64,000 nucleotides of DNA from Rhizobium sp. BK316 (GCF_014193695.1 NZ_JACHZR010000002.1:930001-994000), one strand, 5' to 3'. Positions 51,490 to 61,059 are shown, numbered from the stretch's first letter. Numbers and translations are program-made. The notes: generated by a model not told the origin, from the sequence alone.

Positions 51490-51590
51490 AGCACCGTGCG
51501 TCCATTCGGACGCACGGTGCTCTAACTCTTTGCATCTACGCATCAGGCTTTCCGAAAATCGATTCCGATTTTCGGGCCGATGCTGTAAGG
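51486..51590. repeat. Palindromic intergenic repeat, copy 2
   Basis: CTAGAGCACCGTGCGTCC with its complement GGACGCACGGTGCTCT forms a long hairpin, then the second hairpin CCGAAAATCGATTCCGATTTTCGG. It matches the copy at 13897-13999 in both halves, and as there it begins with the stop codon of the upstream gene. Confidence 0.85.
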
Positions 51591-51633
51591 CGATCCATCA
51601 ATTCAGTAAGCCCACGGCATCGTTGCACTGACC

Positions 51634-51666
51634 CCCGAAAGTTTGACATGAACTTTCGGGTTTTTT
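51634..51666 (+). terminator. Rho-independent terminator
   Basis: CCCGAAAGTT (51634-51643), 7-nt loop, AACTTTCGGG (51651-51660), then TTTTTTG. It terminates transcription from the DUF2267 gene, just before the phosphoesterase gene. Confidence 0.85.
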
Positions 51667-51703
51667 GTTTTTGAACATTTCCTCGTTCTTTTCCGGGTGT
51701 TTC

Positions 51704-53062
51704 ATGACCGACGCAACTCCGATCGAAGCGCTGCTGCCGAAGTCGGGCGGCCACCAATTCGTGCTCTATGGCGACTCCTGCTCGGGTGTTGCCGGCGCCT
51801 TGCATGAGCGAACCTTCGCGTCCGTCAATGCCGTCCTGCGCAGGCTCGAGCCGCAGCCGCAGTTCATCCTCTTTCCCGGCGATGAGATCGTCGGTCTGAC
51901 GGCGGATGAAGCCTCGCTGCGCGCCCAATGGCGGCATTGGTTCGATGTCGAGATGGCCTGGCTCGATCGGGCGAACATTCCGATGTGGCACACGACCGGC
52001 AACCACACGACCTATGACGAGATGAGCGAGGCCGTGTTCCGCGACGTGCTCGACCTTCCGGCAAACGGGCCGGCGGAGCAGGAGGGGCTGGCCTATTGGG
52101 TTCGCCGAGGCGATCTGCTCATGGTCTTCGTCCATACGCTCTGGAGCGGTCTCGGCGGCGAAGGCCATGTCGAAACGGAGTGGCTGGAAGCGACGCTGAA
52201 GGCGCATGCCGATGCCCGCTACAAGCTGGTGCTCGGCCATCACCCGGTCTTTCCGGTCAATGGCTACGCCGGTACCTATCAGCGTGAGATCGGCCATGAA
52301 TATGCTGAGCGTTTCTGGGATATTCTCGTGGAGGCGGATGTCTTCGCCTATTGCTGCAGCCATATCCTGGCTTTCGATGTGCAGGCCCATCGCGGTGTGC
52401 TGCAGATATGCACGGCGGGGGCGGGGACCGCGCACAGAATGCCCGAGGGTGTCGAATATCTTCATTGCATCCAGGCGGCCCTCGATGAGGAGAGCCTGCG
52501 CTATCAGGTTCTCGATACGGAAGGTGTTGTACGCGAACGCCTGCAATGGCCTCCTGTTCTTGCGAGCGAGCATAAATGGCACAGCCTTGCCCATGGCGTG
52601 AGCGACGCTCTCTGGTCGGGTCCGATGGGCACGGACCGGATCATCGAACTCCGCCTGAGCGGCCGGATGGCACCGGACGCCTGTGCCGCTTCGCAGACGA
52701 TCTTCTCGGCTTTCGGCGATCAAGGACTGCCACCCTTATGGCTCGGCCTGCGTGGCAAACAGCAGCGACTGGCGCTCGTCCTCGGCCGCGATCCCGGTCG
52801 CAGTCCCTATTATTTCTTCGGTCCCGACCTGCCGCCGGGCGAGGATTTCGATCTCCACATCATTCTGCACGGCGGCATGGGGCCGGGCGGCGTGCTCTGG
52901 CGCCGGACAGGCACCGAGGCATGGTCATCCTTCGAGGCAATCGCCTCGACAGGGCTTGATCGCCTTGTCTGGCCGTCTCGCTGGAGCGTCGGCCATGGTC
53001 AGAAAGGTGAGGGCGATCGGCCGTTCGCGGGCGAGAGCCTGAGCTTAAGTGTTACAGGTTGA
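51704..53062 (+). CDS. Metallophosphoesterase-like protein
   Basis: 452 residues. The calcineurin-like set is present: FVLYGDSCSG near residue 20, FPGDEI, TTGNHTTYDE and LGHHPVFPV, then SHILAFDVQAHRG, giving the Asp, Asn and His metal ligands. About 170 C-terminal residues form an extra domain of unknown role. No signal peptide, so probably cytoplasmic. ATG 51704 is the first start after a strong terminator but has only a weak ribosome-binding site (TCCGGGTG). Confidence 0.82.
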   Translation: MTDATPIEALLPKSGGHQFVLYGDSCSGVAGALHERTFASVNAVLRRLEPQPQFILFPGDEIVGLTADEASLRAQWRHWFDVEMAWLDRANIPMWHTTGNHTTYDEMSEAVFRDVLDLPANGPAEQEGLAYWVRRGDLLMVFVHTLWSGLGGEGHVETEWLEATLKAHADARYKLVLGHHPVFPVNGYAGTYQREIGHEYAERFWDILVEADVFAYCCSHILAFDVQAHRGVLQICTAGAGTAHRMPEGVEYLHCIQAALDEESLRYQVLDTEGVVRERLQWPPVLASEHKWHSLAHGVSDALWSGPMGTDRIIELRLSGRMAPDACAASQTIFSAFGDQGLPPLWLGLRGKQQRLALVLGRDPGRSPYYFFGPDLPPGEDFDLHIILHGGMGPGGVLWRRTGTEAWSSFEAIASTGLDRLVWPSRWSVGHGQKGEGDRPFAGESLSLSVTG

Positions 53063-53246
53063 GAAACGCCCTGGCTTGTTCGACAACGAGCATTTTGCCC
53101 GCTCGACCGACAATAATGGCGGCAAGTTCGTGGGCCAGCCGCGCACCTCCTTCGTCAACGCATCGATCGCCTTTTGAGATCTGATCAATCCATCCGACGA
53201 TATCAGCCGCCGGATGGAAATCCGCACCGACCTTTCCTAGATTAAA
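53052..53246 (-). pseudogene. Possible gene remnant with no start codon
   Basis: A 64-codon open frame on the minus strand with protein-like composition (FHPAADIVGWIDQISKGDR, then GGARLAHELAAIIVGRAGKM) ending at TAA 53052. It has no ATG, GTG or TTG before its last third, and an in-frame stop lies just upstream. It overlaps the phosphoesterase end by 11 bp. It may be the 3' end of a lost gene, or chance. Confidence 0.2.
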
Positions 53247-53339
53247 TTATGCCGGATTTTTTCACCGACGGCCGGATCGGCTGGAACGATGGATATCCAA
53301 TTCTCGTTTCATATCGGCCAGATAAGAAGGAATATGGTC

Positions 53340-53630
53340 ATGCGTAAGGTCGTTGCAGCAGCCTCGATCATTCTCCTCGGTTTCGCCGCTCCGGTCTTTG
53401 CCCAGGCCCTCGGTGATATGGATTACTCCGGCCGTTTCGGCGGCATGCCGCCCGGCACCGTGCCGGACGCGAACGCGAGCGGCGGCGGTATCTCCATTCC
53501 GCTCGACACGTTCGAAACCGGTAATATCCGCGTCGTTGTTCCGCCCGACCGGCCGCCTTGCCCACAGCCGGGCACGCGTGCCTATCGCACGGCTGAGCGT
53601 GACCACACGCTGCCTGCCGCCTGCCGCTGA
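53340..53630 (+). CDS. Small secreted hypothetical protein
   Basis: 96 residues. Signal peptide RKVVAAASIILLGFAAPVFAQ, then a Gly/Pro-rich mature part (DYSGRFGGMPPGTVPDANASGGG) and two cysteines (PPCPQPG and PAACR) near the end. No known family. Starts at 53334 or 53289 are also possible; 53340 puts the basic residues directly before the hydrophobic core. Monocistronic, convergent with zwf. Confidence 0.6.
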   Translation: MRKVVAAASIILLGFAAPVFAQALGDMDYSGRFGGMPPGTVPDANASGGGISIPLDTFETGNIRVVVPPDRPPCPQPGTRAYRTAERDHTLPAACR

Positions 53631-53664
53631 CGGGATTACTCTATCGGATTAGCGGCAGGAATGG

Positions 53665-55173
53665 CTATTTGCCGCTCCTGTGCAGAAGCACGCCCAGTTC
53701 GTGCCATTGGCGGCCGTCGCGCTCGATCAGCTCGTCGCCGCAGGCAGGTCCCATTGTGCCCGGGACATAAGGATCCGGAACGCGGTCATCCTTTGCCCAT
53801 TCGTCCAGGAAGGGCTGCACCGCCGCCCAGCCGGCCTCGATACCATCGGCGCGCTGGAAGAGTGTCTGGTCGCCGATGAAGAGGTCATAGAGCAGCGATT
53901 CATAACCGGTCGTCTTGCTGATATCGAATTTGTCGGCATAGCGGAAATCCAGCGCCACCGGCACGGTATCGACGGATTGCCCCGGTGATTTGATGGAAAT
54001 TTCCATGCTCATACCCTCATCGGGCTGCACCTGGATGACGAGCTTGTTCGGCGGCAGGCGGCGGTTGGCCCCTGTCTCGCGGAACTGCGCAAAGGGCACC
54101 GGCTGGAAGGTGATGACGATTTCCGTATCGCGCGCCGTCATCGCCTTGCCGGTGCGCAGATAGAAGGGAACGCCGGCCCAGCGCCAGGTATCGGCATAGA
54201 GCTTCAGTGCCACATATGTCTCGGTCTTGCTGTCGGGCGAAACATCCTTCGTATCGCGATAGGCGGGCAGATCGATGCCATTGAGCGGACCGGCGGTATA
54301 GGCACCGCGCACGCCATTCGCCCTGGCTTCCTCCGGTGTGTAAATGCGCAGTGCCTTCAACACCTTGCTCTTCTCGTTGCGGATCGCCTCGGCGTCGAAA
54401 CTGTTCGGCGGCTCCATGGCAATCATCGCCAGAAGCTGGAAGAGATGGTTGGGGATCATGTCGCGCAGCGCGCCGGTCGCATCATAGAATTTCCCGCGCG
54501 TGCCGACATCGACGATTTCCGAGGCGGTGATCTGTACGTGGTCGATATAGCGATTGTTCCACAGCGACTCGATCATCATGTTGGCGAAACGCGCCGTCAT
54601 CAGGTTCTGCACCGTTTCCTTGCCGAGGAAATGATCGAGTCGGTAGACTTGGCTTTCCTTCACGCGGGCAAGGATACGCGCATTCAGCGCCTTGGCGGAT
54701 TCGAGATCGGTGCCGAAGGGTTTTTCGATAGCCACGCGCCGGAAGCAGTCCCCGCTTTCTTCCATCAGTCCGAGATCGGCAAGTTTTTCGACGATCGGGC
54801 CGAAGAAGCTTGGCGGCACGGCAAGATAAAAGGCTGCATTGCAGGTCGTGCCGAGGCGCTTGCCGATTTCGAGGAAGATATCGTCCCTGGTGAAATCCCC
54901 CTGCAGATAGGAGATGCGCGACCGCAGGCTCTCCCAGGCTTCGTCCTTTATTGTTTCTTCCTCGCTGCTGATCTGACTGAGAAAGTCATCCAGCCGCTTG
55001 CGCAGGAACTCGTCGTCACCGGGCTCGATGCCGACGCCGAGGATATGCAGGTCGCTGCCGACGAGGTGGCTGCGCGTGAGATTGATAATGGCCGGAACCA
55101 GCAGTCGCCGTGTCAGATCGCCCGTGGCGCCGAAGATGACGAGAGTGACGGGCGGTGTGGGGTGAGCGTCCAT
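53665..55173 (-). CDS. zwf: Glucose-6-phosphate dehydrogenase, solitary paralogue
   Basis: 502 residues. LVIFGATGDLTRRLLVPAI is the NADP-binding motif, RLDHFLGKETVQNL the active-site signature (catalytic His, Lys) and NNRYIDHVQITASE follows. It oxidises glucose 6-phosphate to 6-phosphogluconolactone. Rhizobial carbohydrate catabolism usually uses zwf-pgl-edd; here neither pgl nor edd is adjacent, so this looks like a second copy. GGAG touches the ATG at 55182 and is nine bases from the ATG at 55173, so the latter is preferred. Confidence 0.92.
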   Translation of the reverse strand: MDAHPTPPVTLVIFGATGDLTRRLLVPAIINLTRSHLVGSDLHILGVGIEPGDDEFLRKRLDDFLSQISSEEETIKDEAWESLRSRISYLQGDFTRDDIFLEIGKRLGTTCNAAFYLAVPPSFFGPIVEKLADLGLMEESGDCFRRVAIEKPFGTDLESAKALNARILARVKESQVYRLDHFLGKETVQNLMTARFANMMIESLWNNRYIDHVQITASEIVDVGTRGKFYDATGALRDMIPNHLFQLLAMIAMEPPNSFDAEAIRNEKSKVLKALRIYTPEEARANGVRGAYTAGPLNGIDLPAYRDTKDVSPDSKTETYVALKLYADTWRWAGVPFYLRTGKAMTARDTEIVITFQPVPFAQFRETGANRRLPPNKLVIQVQPDEGMSMEISIKSPGQSVDTVPVALDFRYADKFDISKTTGYESLLYDLFIGDQTLFQRADGIEAGWAAVQPFLDEWAKDDRVPDPYVPGTMGPACGDELIERDGRQWHELGVLLHRSGK

Positions 55174-55305
55174 GCGTGCCATCTCCTGCTGGATTGTCCC
55201 GGCCGAATATAAAGCGCTTCCGCTTTACCGCAAGAGAACCTGCAGCCCAATGATAACAAGCATTTGACAGGGCGGTACGGGTGCGGCGCTATGCCCTGAA
55301 AACAG

Positions 55306-55327
55306 TTCCGGGGCCGAAGCCCCGGAA
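55306..55327 (-). terminator. UUCG-loop terminator after the 55362 gene
   Basis: On the minus strand TTCCGGGGC-TTCG-GCCCCGGAA, a 9-bp stem with the extra-stable cUUCGg loop, then CTGTTTTC. It lies 35 bp after the stop of the gene at 55362. Confidence 0.65.
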
Positions 55328-55361
55328 ACGAGCGCCATGAAATCCGTTTCGCAGGAGCAGG

Positions 55362-56078
55362 TTAGCTGCTCTTGGTCGACTTGTCTGTGCTGCTGTCGGC
55401 TGCCGGCGTCTGGGTATTGGACGTGCCCGTGCTCGTATCCGACTTGCCGGCATCCGACGTGGCTGGCTTCGTTTCGGTCTTCACCGGCCAGGTGATGTAA
55501 TAATTCTGCGTGCCGACCTGCCCGAAATAGACTTCGTTGCCGGTGCCCTTCTCGATGAAACTGCCGTTTTCGCTTCTGACGAGGCGCCCGTGGGAATCGC
55601 GCTGCAGATGGTCGCGCAGGAATTCGTTCCAGTCGCTGGTCTCGATTGCGGTGCCCTTCTTCTGGTCGACATCCGCTTCCTTGGGATCGGTGACATCCCA
55701 GGCCTTGATCGAAACGCCCTGGGTCGGATCGGTGACTGTCAGCTGGCCCTTCTTGAAGGCGGCAAGCATCGCAGCCTCCTGGCTGCCTTCGCCCTTGGCC
55801 TCTGCCGCAGCCGTCATGTTCTGGCGCAGCAGAGCCATGAAGGAGGCAGTGGTGATATCGGTGCTGGCGGTGGTGTTGCCGGAGGTATCCGTCGATCCGG
55901 CCTTGCCGGAGTTGATCTTGTCCAGCATGACCGACAGCGCCGAGCGGGACTGCGAGGGAAGGCTGGAATAGTCGTGATCGGTCAAGCTGCCGGAGCTGCT
56001 CTCCGAGGAGCCGCCCTTGATCGTCTGCAACGCTATCTGCGCCATTTGCAGCCGGATATTGGAAACAGAAGAAACCAT
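55362..56078 (-). CDS. Unknown Ser/Thr-rich protein
   Basis: 238 residues. N-terminus MVSSVSNIRLQMAQIALQTI, then a Ser/Gly/Thr-rich stretch, a helical middle (FMALLRQNMTAAAEAKGEGSQEAAMLAAFKKG), a compact region (DWNEFLRDHLQRDSHGRLV...VYFGQVGTQNYYITWPV) and a low-complexity Ser/Thr/Asp tail. It has no signal peptide and no cysteine. I do not recognise it. The amphipathic N-terminus and low-complexity tail are reminiscent of flagellar-type or type I secreted proteins, but nothing nearby supports that. Confidence 0.6.
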   Translation of the reverse strand: MVSSVSNIRLQMAQIALQTIKGGSSESSSGSLTDHDYSSLPSQSRSALSVMLDKINSGKAGSTDTSGNTTASTDITTASFMALLRQNMTAAAEAKGEGSQEAAMLAAFKKGQLTVTDPTQGVSIKAWDVTDPKEADVDQKKGTAIETSDWNEFLRDHLQRDSHGRLVRSENGSFIEKGTGNEVYFGQVGTQNYYITWPVKTETKPATSDAGKSDTSTGTSNTQTPAADSSTDKSTKSS

Positions 56079-56274
56079 CTCAAAATCTCTTTGTCAGGCC
56101 CCGCACGTGGTGGCGCAAAGGCGTTTAATGGATAGCGATCGACGCCGGTAACGTCGCGAAAGCACGTCCGGATTGAGAAATCCCAGGACGAACCGCTACG
56201 CTTCAAACTTTGCGTGTGGCTTGCGGAGACCGACAAAGCGCGCCGCCGGCATCAAGGACGTCGGGATTTCCCGG

Positions 56275-57045
56275 TCAGGCCTTTACGGCCACCATGAAGA
56301 GCCGCGGGAACTTGAGCAGAAGCTTACCATCGGCAGCCTTCGGATAGACCCGGTCGATACGTTCGAGATAGTCAGCCAGAAACGCCTCGCGATGCTCTTC
56401 GCCGGCATGGTCGAGATAGGGCCGCAGGCCCGTTGCCTTGACCCATTCGACGATTGCCGCGGCACTCTCCATCGGGTGATTGTAGATCGTGTGCCAGATG
56501 TCGACGCGGGAGGATTTGGCGATCAGCCGGCTGTAATAGGTGGATGGCGGCGGCAGCACGTTGCGCCGAACGCTCTTCCTCTCAAACGCCGTCTTCCAAG
56601 GCCCGGCATGCGCCGTTTCCTCCATCATCAGATGGCTCGGCTCGCCGAGATTGTCAGGCATCTGCACGGCAAGCACGCCGCCCGGCGCCAGCCCGTCCAT
56701 CAGCCGGTCGAAAATATCGAGATGGTTGGGCAGCCACTGGAAGACGGCATTGGCAAAGAGCAGGTCCGCCGGCTCGGCGGGCTGCCACGTGGAAAGATCG
56801 GCCTCCACGAAAGCCGTGCCCGGCAGGCGCTTGCGGGCCGCCTCCAGCATGTTCAGGTCGCTGTCGAGACCCGACACGTTTTGCGCGCCATAGCGGTCGA
56901 TGATCAGCTCGGTCGAATTGCCCGGCCCGCAGCCGAGATCGACCGCGTGGCGGAGTTCCGTCAGCGGTACCTGCGCCAGCAGGTCGCGCGCCGGGCGGGT
57001 ACGTTCATCCTCGAATTTCACATATTGGCTGGCTGACCATGCCAT
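56275..57045 (-). CDS. tam: Trans-aconitate 2-methyltransferase
   Basis: 256 residues, close to the E. coli enzyme. [28 protein letters not shown] and [19 protein letters not shown] (SAM motif I), [32 protein letters not shown] and the [10 protein letters not shown] ending are Tam signatures. It methylates trans-aconitate, relieving aconitase inhibition. ATG 57045 with CAGGAG upstream. Confidence 0.92.
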   Translation of the reverse strand: MAWSASQYVKFEDERTRPARDLLAQVPLTELRHAVDLGCGPGNSTELIIDRYGAQNVSGLDSDLNMLEAARKRLPGTAFVEADLSTWQPAEPADLLFANAVFQWLPNHLDIFDRLMDGLAPGGVLAVQMPDNLGEPSHLMMEETAHAGPWKTAFERKSVRRNVLPPPSTYYSRLIAKSSRVDIWHTIYNHPMESAAAIVEWVKATGLRPYLDHAGEEHREAFLADYLERIDRVYPKAADGKLLLKFPRLFMVAVKA

Positions 57046-57133
57046 CGTCTTGCTCCTGATATCAGGCCACGTCCTCGACGCGGCGGATGATGGGCAGTCT
57101 CCGCTGCGCGGCATGCAGAGAAACTGACGGCGC

Positions 57134-57598
57134 TTACGCCGCCAGGATCGTGATCCCGTGGGCGTTTGCCGCTGCCCGCATGCGCGCCACCGTTTCCGGT
57201 GACGGGCTGCCCTGCGGCTGTTCGGTAACGCCCTCGGTCTCGATGAACTCGGCCATGTCGCGGTCAACGATGGCCGAAAAGACCGCGGGGACGGTTCCGT
57301 TGTTGGAATAGCCGTGCACCATGAAAGGCGCGATGCTGACGATGTCGCCTGCACTCGCCTGGATCTCTTCCGGCCCGGTATCGGTCAGCCGCCAGATCGT
57401 CAGCGTGCCCTCGATGATCCGGAAGACTTCCGGGCTCGCATGCGCGTGCCGGGGCGTCCTGCCGCCGGGCTCGACGGTCACATCGAAGATGTTGAGCCAG
57501 TTGCCTGTCAGGCGAGCCCGTCGCTCGACCTTGTCGCCCAGTACGAAGAAGCTTTTTGCTTCCGTTCGGGTATCTGTTTTCACAAATGAGTTGGACAT
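57134..57598 (-). CDS. Cupin-domain protein
   Basis: 154 residues, one cupin barrel: motif 1 [22 protein letters not shown] with two His and a Glu, and motif 2 [17 protein letters not shown] with the final His. The metal-ligand set is complete, so an oxygenase, isomerase or sensor role is possible. ATG 57598 gives MSNSFVKTD. Divergent from a sugar isomerase gene, with 286 bp between them holding a 14-bp tandem repeat. Confidence 0.85.
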   Translation of the reverse strand: MSNSFVKTDTRTEAKSFFVLGDKVERRARLTGNWLNIFDVTVEPGGRTPRHAHASPEVFRIIEGTLTIWRLTDTGPEEIQASAGDIVSIAPFMVHGYSNNGTVPAVFSAIVDRDMAEFIETEGVTEQPQGSPSPETVARMRAAANAHGITILAA

Positions 57599-57784
57599 GA
57601 TGTCTCTTTCTTGTTCTTGCGGGGCGGTCCGATAGACCTTCGCGGCCGTTTTGGCAACCGCCGCAAAATCGGGGAGGGGCGGCAAACATGCGGCTTTTGC
57701 ATGTTTTCAGGCCCTGGAGCCGATCGCGGACATATCGGTACGAAGCGTCCGCTGCGCAAGTGCGACAGGTTGGCCGCTGCCATT

Positions 57785-57812
57785 CCTGTAATATCGGCCC
57801 TGTAATATCGGC
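57785..57812. repeat. 14-bp tandem direct repeat in a divergent promoter
   Basis: CCTGTAATATCGGC occurs twice head to tail, about 1.3 helical turns apart, 73 bp before the isomerase start. It could be a regulator binding pair. Confidence 0.55.
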
Positions 57813-57884
57813 GACACAGAAGAGGCGCATAGAACGCGCCGATCCTTCCCCGCCAATCAGGCATACCATCAGCGGAGCAACCCC

Positions 57885-58703
57885 ATGTCTTCTCTTCCCG
57901 TCGTCGGCGCTGCCATGACGATCGACGAACTCGAAAACCATCGCGACTGGCTCTTCGAAAAGTCCCGCGATCTCGAGCTGCAGAGCTTCATAAATGCCGA
58001 CGTTCTGAACGGCGATTGGACGCCGCGGGCCGAGCGCGCCAGGAAGCTGCTCGACGGCTTCAAGGGCCGCGTCGGCATCCATGGCCCGTTCTGGGGCTTC
58101 ATCATCGCCTCGCAGGATCCGGATATCCGCTCCGTCGTCTCCCGCCGCCTGATGCAGGGCCTTGATGTCTGCGCCGCGATCGGCGGCACGCACATGGTCG
58201 TCCATAGCCCTTACACGACCTGGGGCTACAACAACCTCGACAATAATCCCGGTGAACGCGAGAACATCGTCGACTACTGCCATCAGACGATGCGCGACGC
58301 GGTAAAGCGCGCCGAGGAAATCGGCTGCACGATCGTCATCGAAAACATCGAAGACAAGGACCCGCATATCCGCGTGGCACTTGCCGAGAGCTTCAACTCA
58401 CCGGCCGTCGCCGTTTCGATCGACACCGGCCATGCGCATTACGCCCACGGCTCCACCGGCGCCCCGCCCGTCGACTATTACGTCCATGCCGCCGGCAACC
58501 GGCTCGGCCACGTCCACCTGCAGGATGCTGACGGTTATGCCGACCGCCACTGGGCGCTCGGCGAAGGCACCGTCAACTGGCGCGCAATCTTCGTTGCCCT
58601 TGCCAAGCTTGAAAGCAATCCGCGCCTCATCATCGAAATCAAGGACAAGTCGAAGATCATCGCCTCGGCCGAATACCTCGCCTCGATCGGCGTCGCTCAA
58701 TAA
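57885..58703 (+). CDS. Sugar phosphate isomerase/epimerase-family TIM-barrel protein
   Basis: 272 residues of the xylose isomerase-like superfamily (endonuclease IV fold). Metal-ligand segments: HGPFWGF, MVVHSPYTTW, IVIENIEDKDP, SIDTGHAHYAHG, GHVHLQDADG and IIEIKDKS. The substrate is probably a sugar or polyol but cannot be read from sequence. ATG 57885 with GCGGAG upstream. Confidence 0.88.
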   Translation: MSSLPVVGAAMTIDELENHRDWLFEKSRDLELQSFINADVLNGDWTPRAERARKLLDGFKGRVGIHGPFWGFIIASQDPDIRSVVSRRLMQGLDVCAAIGGTHMVVHSPYTTWGYNNLDNNPGERENIVDYCHQTMRDAVKRAEEIGCTIVIENIEDKDPHIRVALAESFNSPAVAVSIDTGHAHYAHGSTGAPPVDYYVHAAGNRLGHVHLQDADGYADRHWALGEGTVNWRAIFVALAKLESNPRLIIEIKDKSKIIASAEYLASIGVAQ

Positions 58704-58746
58704 TAGAAACAGGCGGCGGGACGATATCTCGCCGCCATCCCGAGCC

Positions 58747-59661
58747 TCAGTCGCGCATCGCCCAGCGAATGCCGGCGGCGACAGAGAGGCCGAGAAGCGG
58801 CCATATCGCCCAGAATATCCCATGCCACGTCAGCATGTTGATAACGACAATGCCGACCCCGACAACGGCAAGTGCGGCAATCCGCTGGTCGAACCGGTCC
58901 TGCATCCGTACCCATATCATGGCCGCCACGAAGCCGAAGGCAAGCAGCGGCCAGACGGCCCAGAACTCGCCTTCCCAAGTGGCAATATTGATGACGACGA
59001 GCATGGCGCCGATGACGGCCAGGATGCCGGCGAGCTTGCGCAGCCGGCCGCGCGGCGGGGGGGCCGGGGCCGGCCTCGGCGCCGGCATTTCGACGGTACG
59101 ATCCGGAGAGGCTGTCGGCTCCTGCGGCTGAATTCCGATATCGCCGATGCGCACGACATAGCTCGGCACGGCATCGGCGACATTCTTCATCTCCAGTGCT
59201 CCCAGAAAGTCGAATCCAACAGCCACCTTGTTGCGCACCTGATCGTAGACGGTATTCGAGATCACGATCCCGCCCGCCGGCGCTGAGGTTTGCAGCCGCG
59301 CGGCAATATTGACGCCGTCGCCATAGATATCGTCGCCTTCGACGATGACATCGCCGAGATTGATGCCGATGCGGAAGAGCATGCGCCCGTCCGTGGGCCG
59401 CGCCGTATTCTTGCCGGCAAGCTCGTTCTGTACGTCGATCGCCGCACGAACGGCTTCGACGACGCTCGGAAAATCGGCAAGCAGCCCGTCGCCCCAGGTG
59501 TTGACCACCCGTCCGCCATGCGAGGCGATGAGGCGGGACATGGCATCGCGATAGTGCTTCAGCATGGCGAGCGTGCCTTCCTCGTCCTCGCCCATCATGC
59601 GCGTATAGTCCTGCACATCGGCCGAGAAGATCGTCGTCAGCTTGCGTTGTGTCTCGCTCAT
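58747..59661 (-). CDS. Class III adenylate/guanylate cyclase with C-terminal membrane repeats
   Basis: 304 residues. The cyclase domain comes first: TIFSADVQDYTRMMGEDEEGTL (first metal Asp), VVNTWGDGLLADF (second), FRIGINLGDVIVEGDDIYGDGVNIAARLQ. A Pro-rich linker (residues about 185-205) follows, then two copies of a membrane hairpin: VVINIATWEGEFWAVWPLLAFG and VVINMLTWHGIFWAIWPLLGLS, four spans in all. The catalytic domain would face the cytoplasm, anchored by its C-terminus. The ATG at 59661 is preferred because GGGGGAG lies directly upstream. Confidence 0.92.
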   Translation of the reverse strand: MSETQRKLTTIFSADVQDYTRMMGEDEEGTLAMLKHYRDAMSRLIASHGGRVVNTWGDGLLADFPSVVEAVRAAIDVQNELAGKNTARPTDGRMLFRIGINLGDVIVEGDDIYGDGVNIAARLQTSAPAGGIVISNTVYDQVRNKVAVGFDFLGALEMKNVADAVPSYVVRIGDIGIQPQEPTASPDRTVEMPAPRPAPAPPPRGRLRKLAGILAVIGAMLVVINIATWEGEFWAVWPLLAFGFVAAMIWVRMQDRFDQRIAALAVVGVGIVVINMLTWHGIFWAIWPLLGLSVAAGIRWAMRD

Positions 59662-59767
59662 GGACTCCCCCATCGCCGCCGGCGGGCCGGCGGCTTCTCC
59701 TATCCATAGGTGGGATCGCAATCTCGTATCCGGTAATCCGCCTTGGCGCGAACTGCCTCCCACCGTC

Positions 59768-60808
59768 CTAGAACTGCGTAATCACGCTGATACCCGTACC
59801 CTCGGCCTTGTCGAGCGCCATAAGCGCCGGCACGGCTTCGGCAAGGTTGATGCGCCGGCCGATCAGTTTCTGCGGCGCGATCTTTCCGGCGGCGAGCATC
59901 GCGAGCATGGCATCATAGCGCCAGGCCTGCATGCCATGGCTGCCATAGATTTCCAGCTCGTGGCCGATCACCTGCGCCATCGGGATCTGCGGCGTCGAAT
60001 GCTCGCCGAGCATCAAGCCCACCTGCACATGCCGGCCGCGCCGGCGCAGGTTCTTGATCGAATTGAAGCAGGTGACGGGATGGCCGAGCGCATCGATCGA
60101 GACATGCGCGCCGCCCTTGGTAATCTCGCGCACGGCTTCAGCCACGTCGGCAACCGAGGAGGCATTGATCGTGGCCACCGCCCCGCATTCACGCGCAAAG
60201 GCAAGTTTCTCCTCGGAAATATCGACGGCGATCGCATTGGCGCCAAGCGCGCTGGCGATCATGATCGCCGAAAGCCCCACACCGCCGCAGCCATGCACCG
60301 CGATCCATTCGCCGGGGCCGGTGCGCGCCTGATCGGCAACCGCACGGAAAGAGGTGGCGAAGCGGCAGCCGAGGCTTGCTGCTGTCGCGTCGTCCACGCT
60401 CTCGGGCAGATGCACCAGATTGGTATCGGCGTAATCGATGGCGACATATTCGGCAAACGAGCCCCAATGGGTGAAGCCCGGCTGGAACTGGTTGGGGCAG
60501 ACCTGCTGGTTGCCGGAATGGCATTCGGCGCAATGGCCGCAGCCGGAAACGAAAGGCACGGTCACGCGGTCGCCGACCTTGAAACGCACCACGCCCTTGC
60601 CGGTTGCCACGATCTGGCCGGCAAGTTCGTGTCCCGGCACATGCGGCAGGCGGATATCCGGGTCATGCCCCATCCAGCCGTGCCAGTCGCTGCGGCAAAG
60701 CCCGGTTGCGCCGATCTTGATGACCACGCCATCTTCCGAAGGCGTCGGGTCCGGCACGGTGCGGATCTCAGGCGCCTGTTCGAAGGCTTCGTAATACATG
60801 GCTTTCAT
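59768..60808 (-). CDS. Zinc-dependent alcohol dehydrogenase (MDR family)
   Basis: 346 residues. Catalytic zinc: [15 protein letters not shown] and [12 protein letters not shown]; structural zinc: [19 protein letters not shown] with four cysteines; NAD site: [20 protein letters not shown] with a downstream aspartate (AVDISEEKL) favouring NAD. Oxidises an unidentified alcohol. ATG 60808 with AGGAG. Divergent from an aminotransferase gene. Confidence 0.92.
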   Translation of the reverse strand: MKAMYYEAFEQAPEIRTVPDPTPSEDGVVIKIGATGLCRSDWHGWMGHDPDIRLPHVPGHELAGQIVATGKGVVRFKVGDRVTVPFVSGCGHCAECHSGNQQVCPNQFQPGFTHWGSFAEYVAIDYADTNLVHLPESVDDATAASLGCRFATSFRAVADQARTGPGEWIAVHGCGGVGLSAIMIASALGANAIAVDISEEKLAFARECGAVATINASSVADVAEAVREITKGGAHVSIDALGHPVTCFNSIKNLRRRGRHVQVGLMLGEHSTPQIPMAQVIGHELEIYGSHGMQAWRYDAMLAMLAAGKIAPQKLIGRRINLAEAVPALMALDKAEGTGISVITQF

Positions 60809-61059
60809 CTGTTCATCTCCTGGACCGGCATGCGTTTTCCGTCTGCCATGATGGCATGCGGCAGTGGCATCCATCCAGTCGGCTTTCGATCATTTTCTTT
60901 TATGGACCCATCGTTTTAGCACCAGGACACGCGCATCAATATTTCAATCGTAACGCGGTCTTCGGCATTTTCTTGCTTCGATGTTTCAACCGTCAATTTG
61001 CGCTTGACCGTACCCGGCATGGAGGATTTTGCTTTGCCGACTTCACAAGGAGAGCCGCA

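Noticed and set aside
51536..52723. 395-residue antisense frame under the phosphoesterase
   Set aside because: Starts inside a gene with conserved metal ligands; no independent evidence.
59642..60919. 425-residue plus-strand frame opposite the alcohol dehydrogenase
   Set aside because: The minus strand carries zinc and NAD signatures; this one is a shadow.
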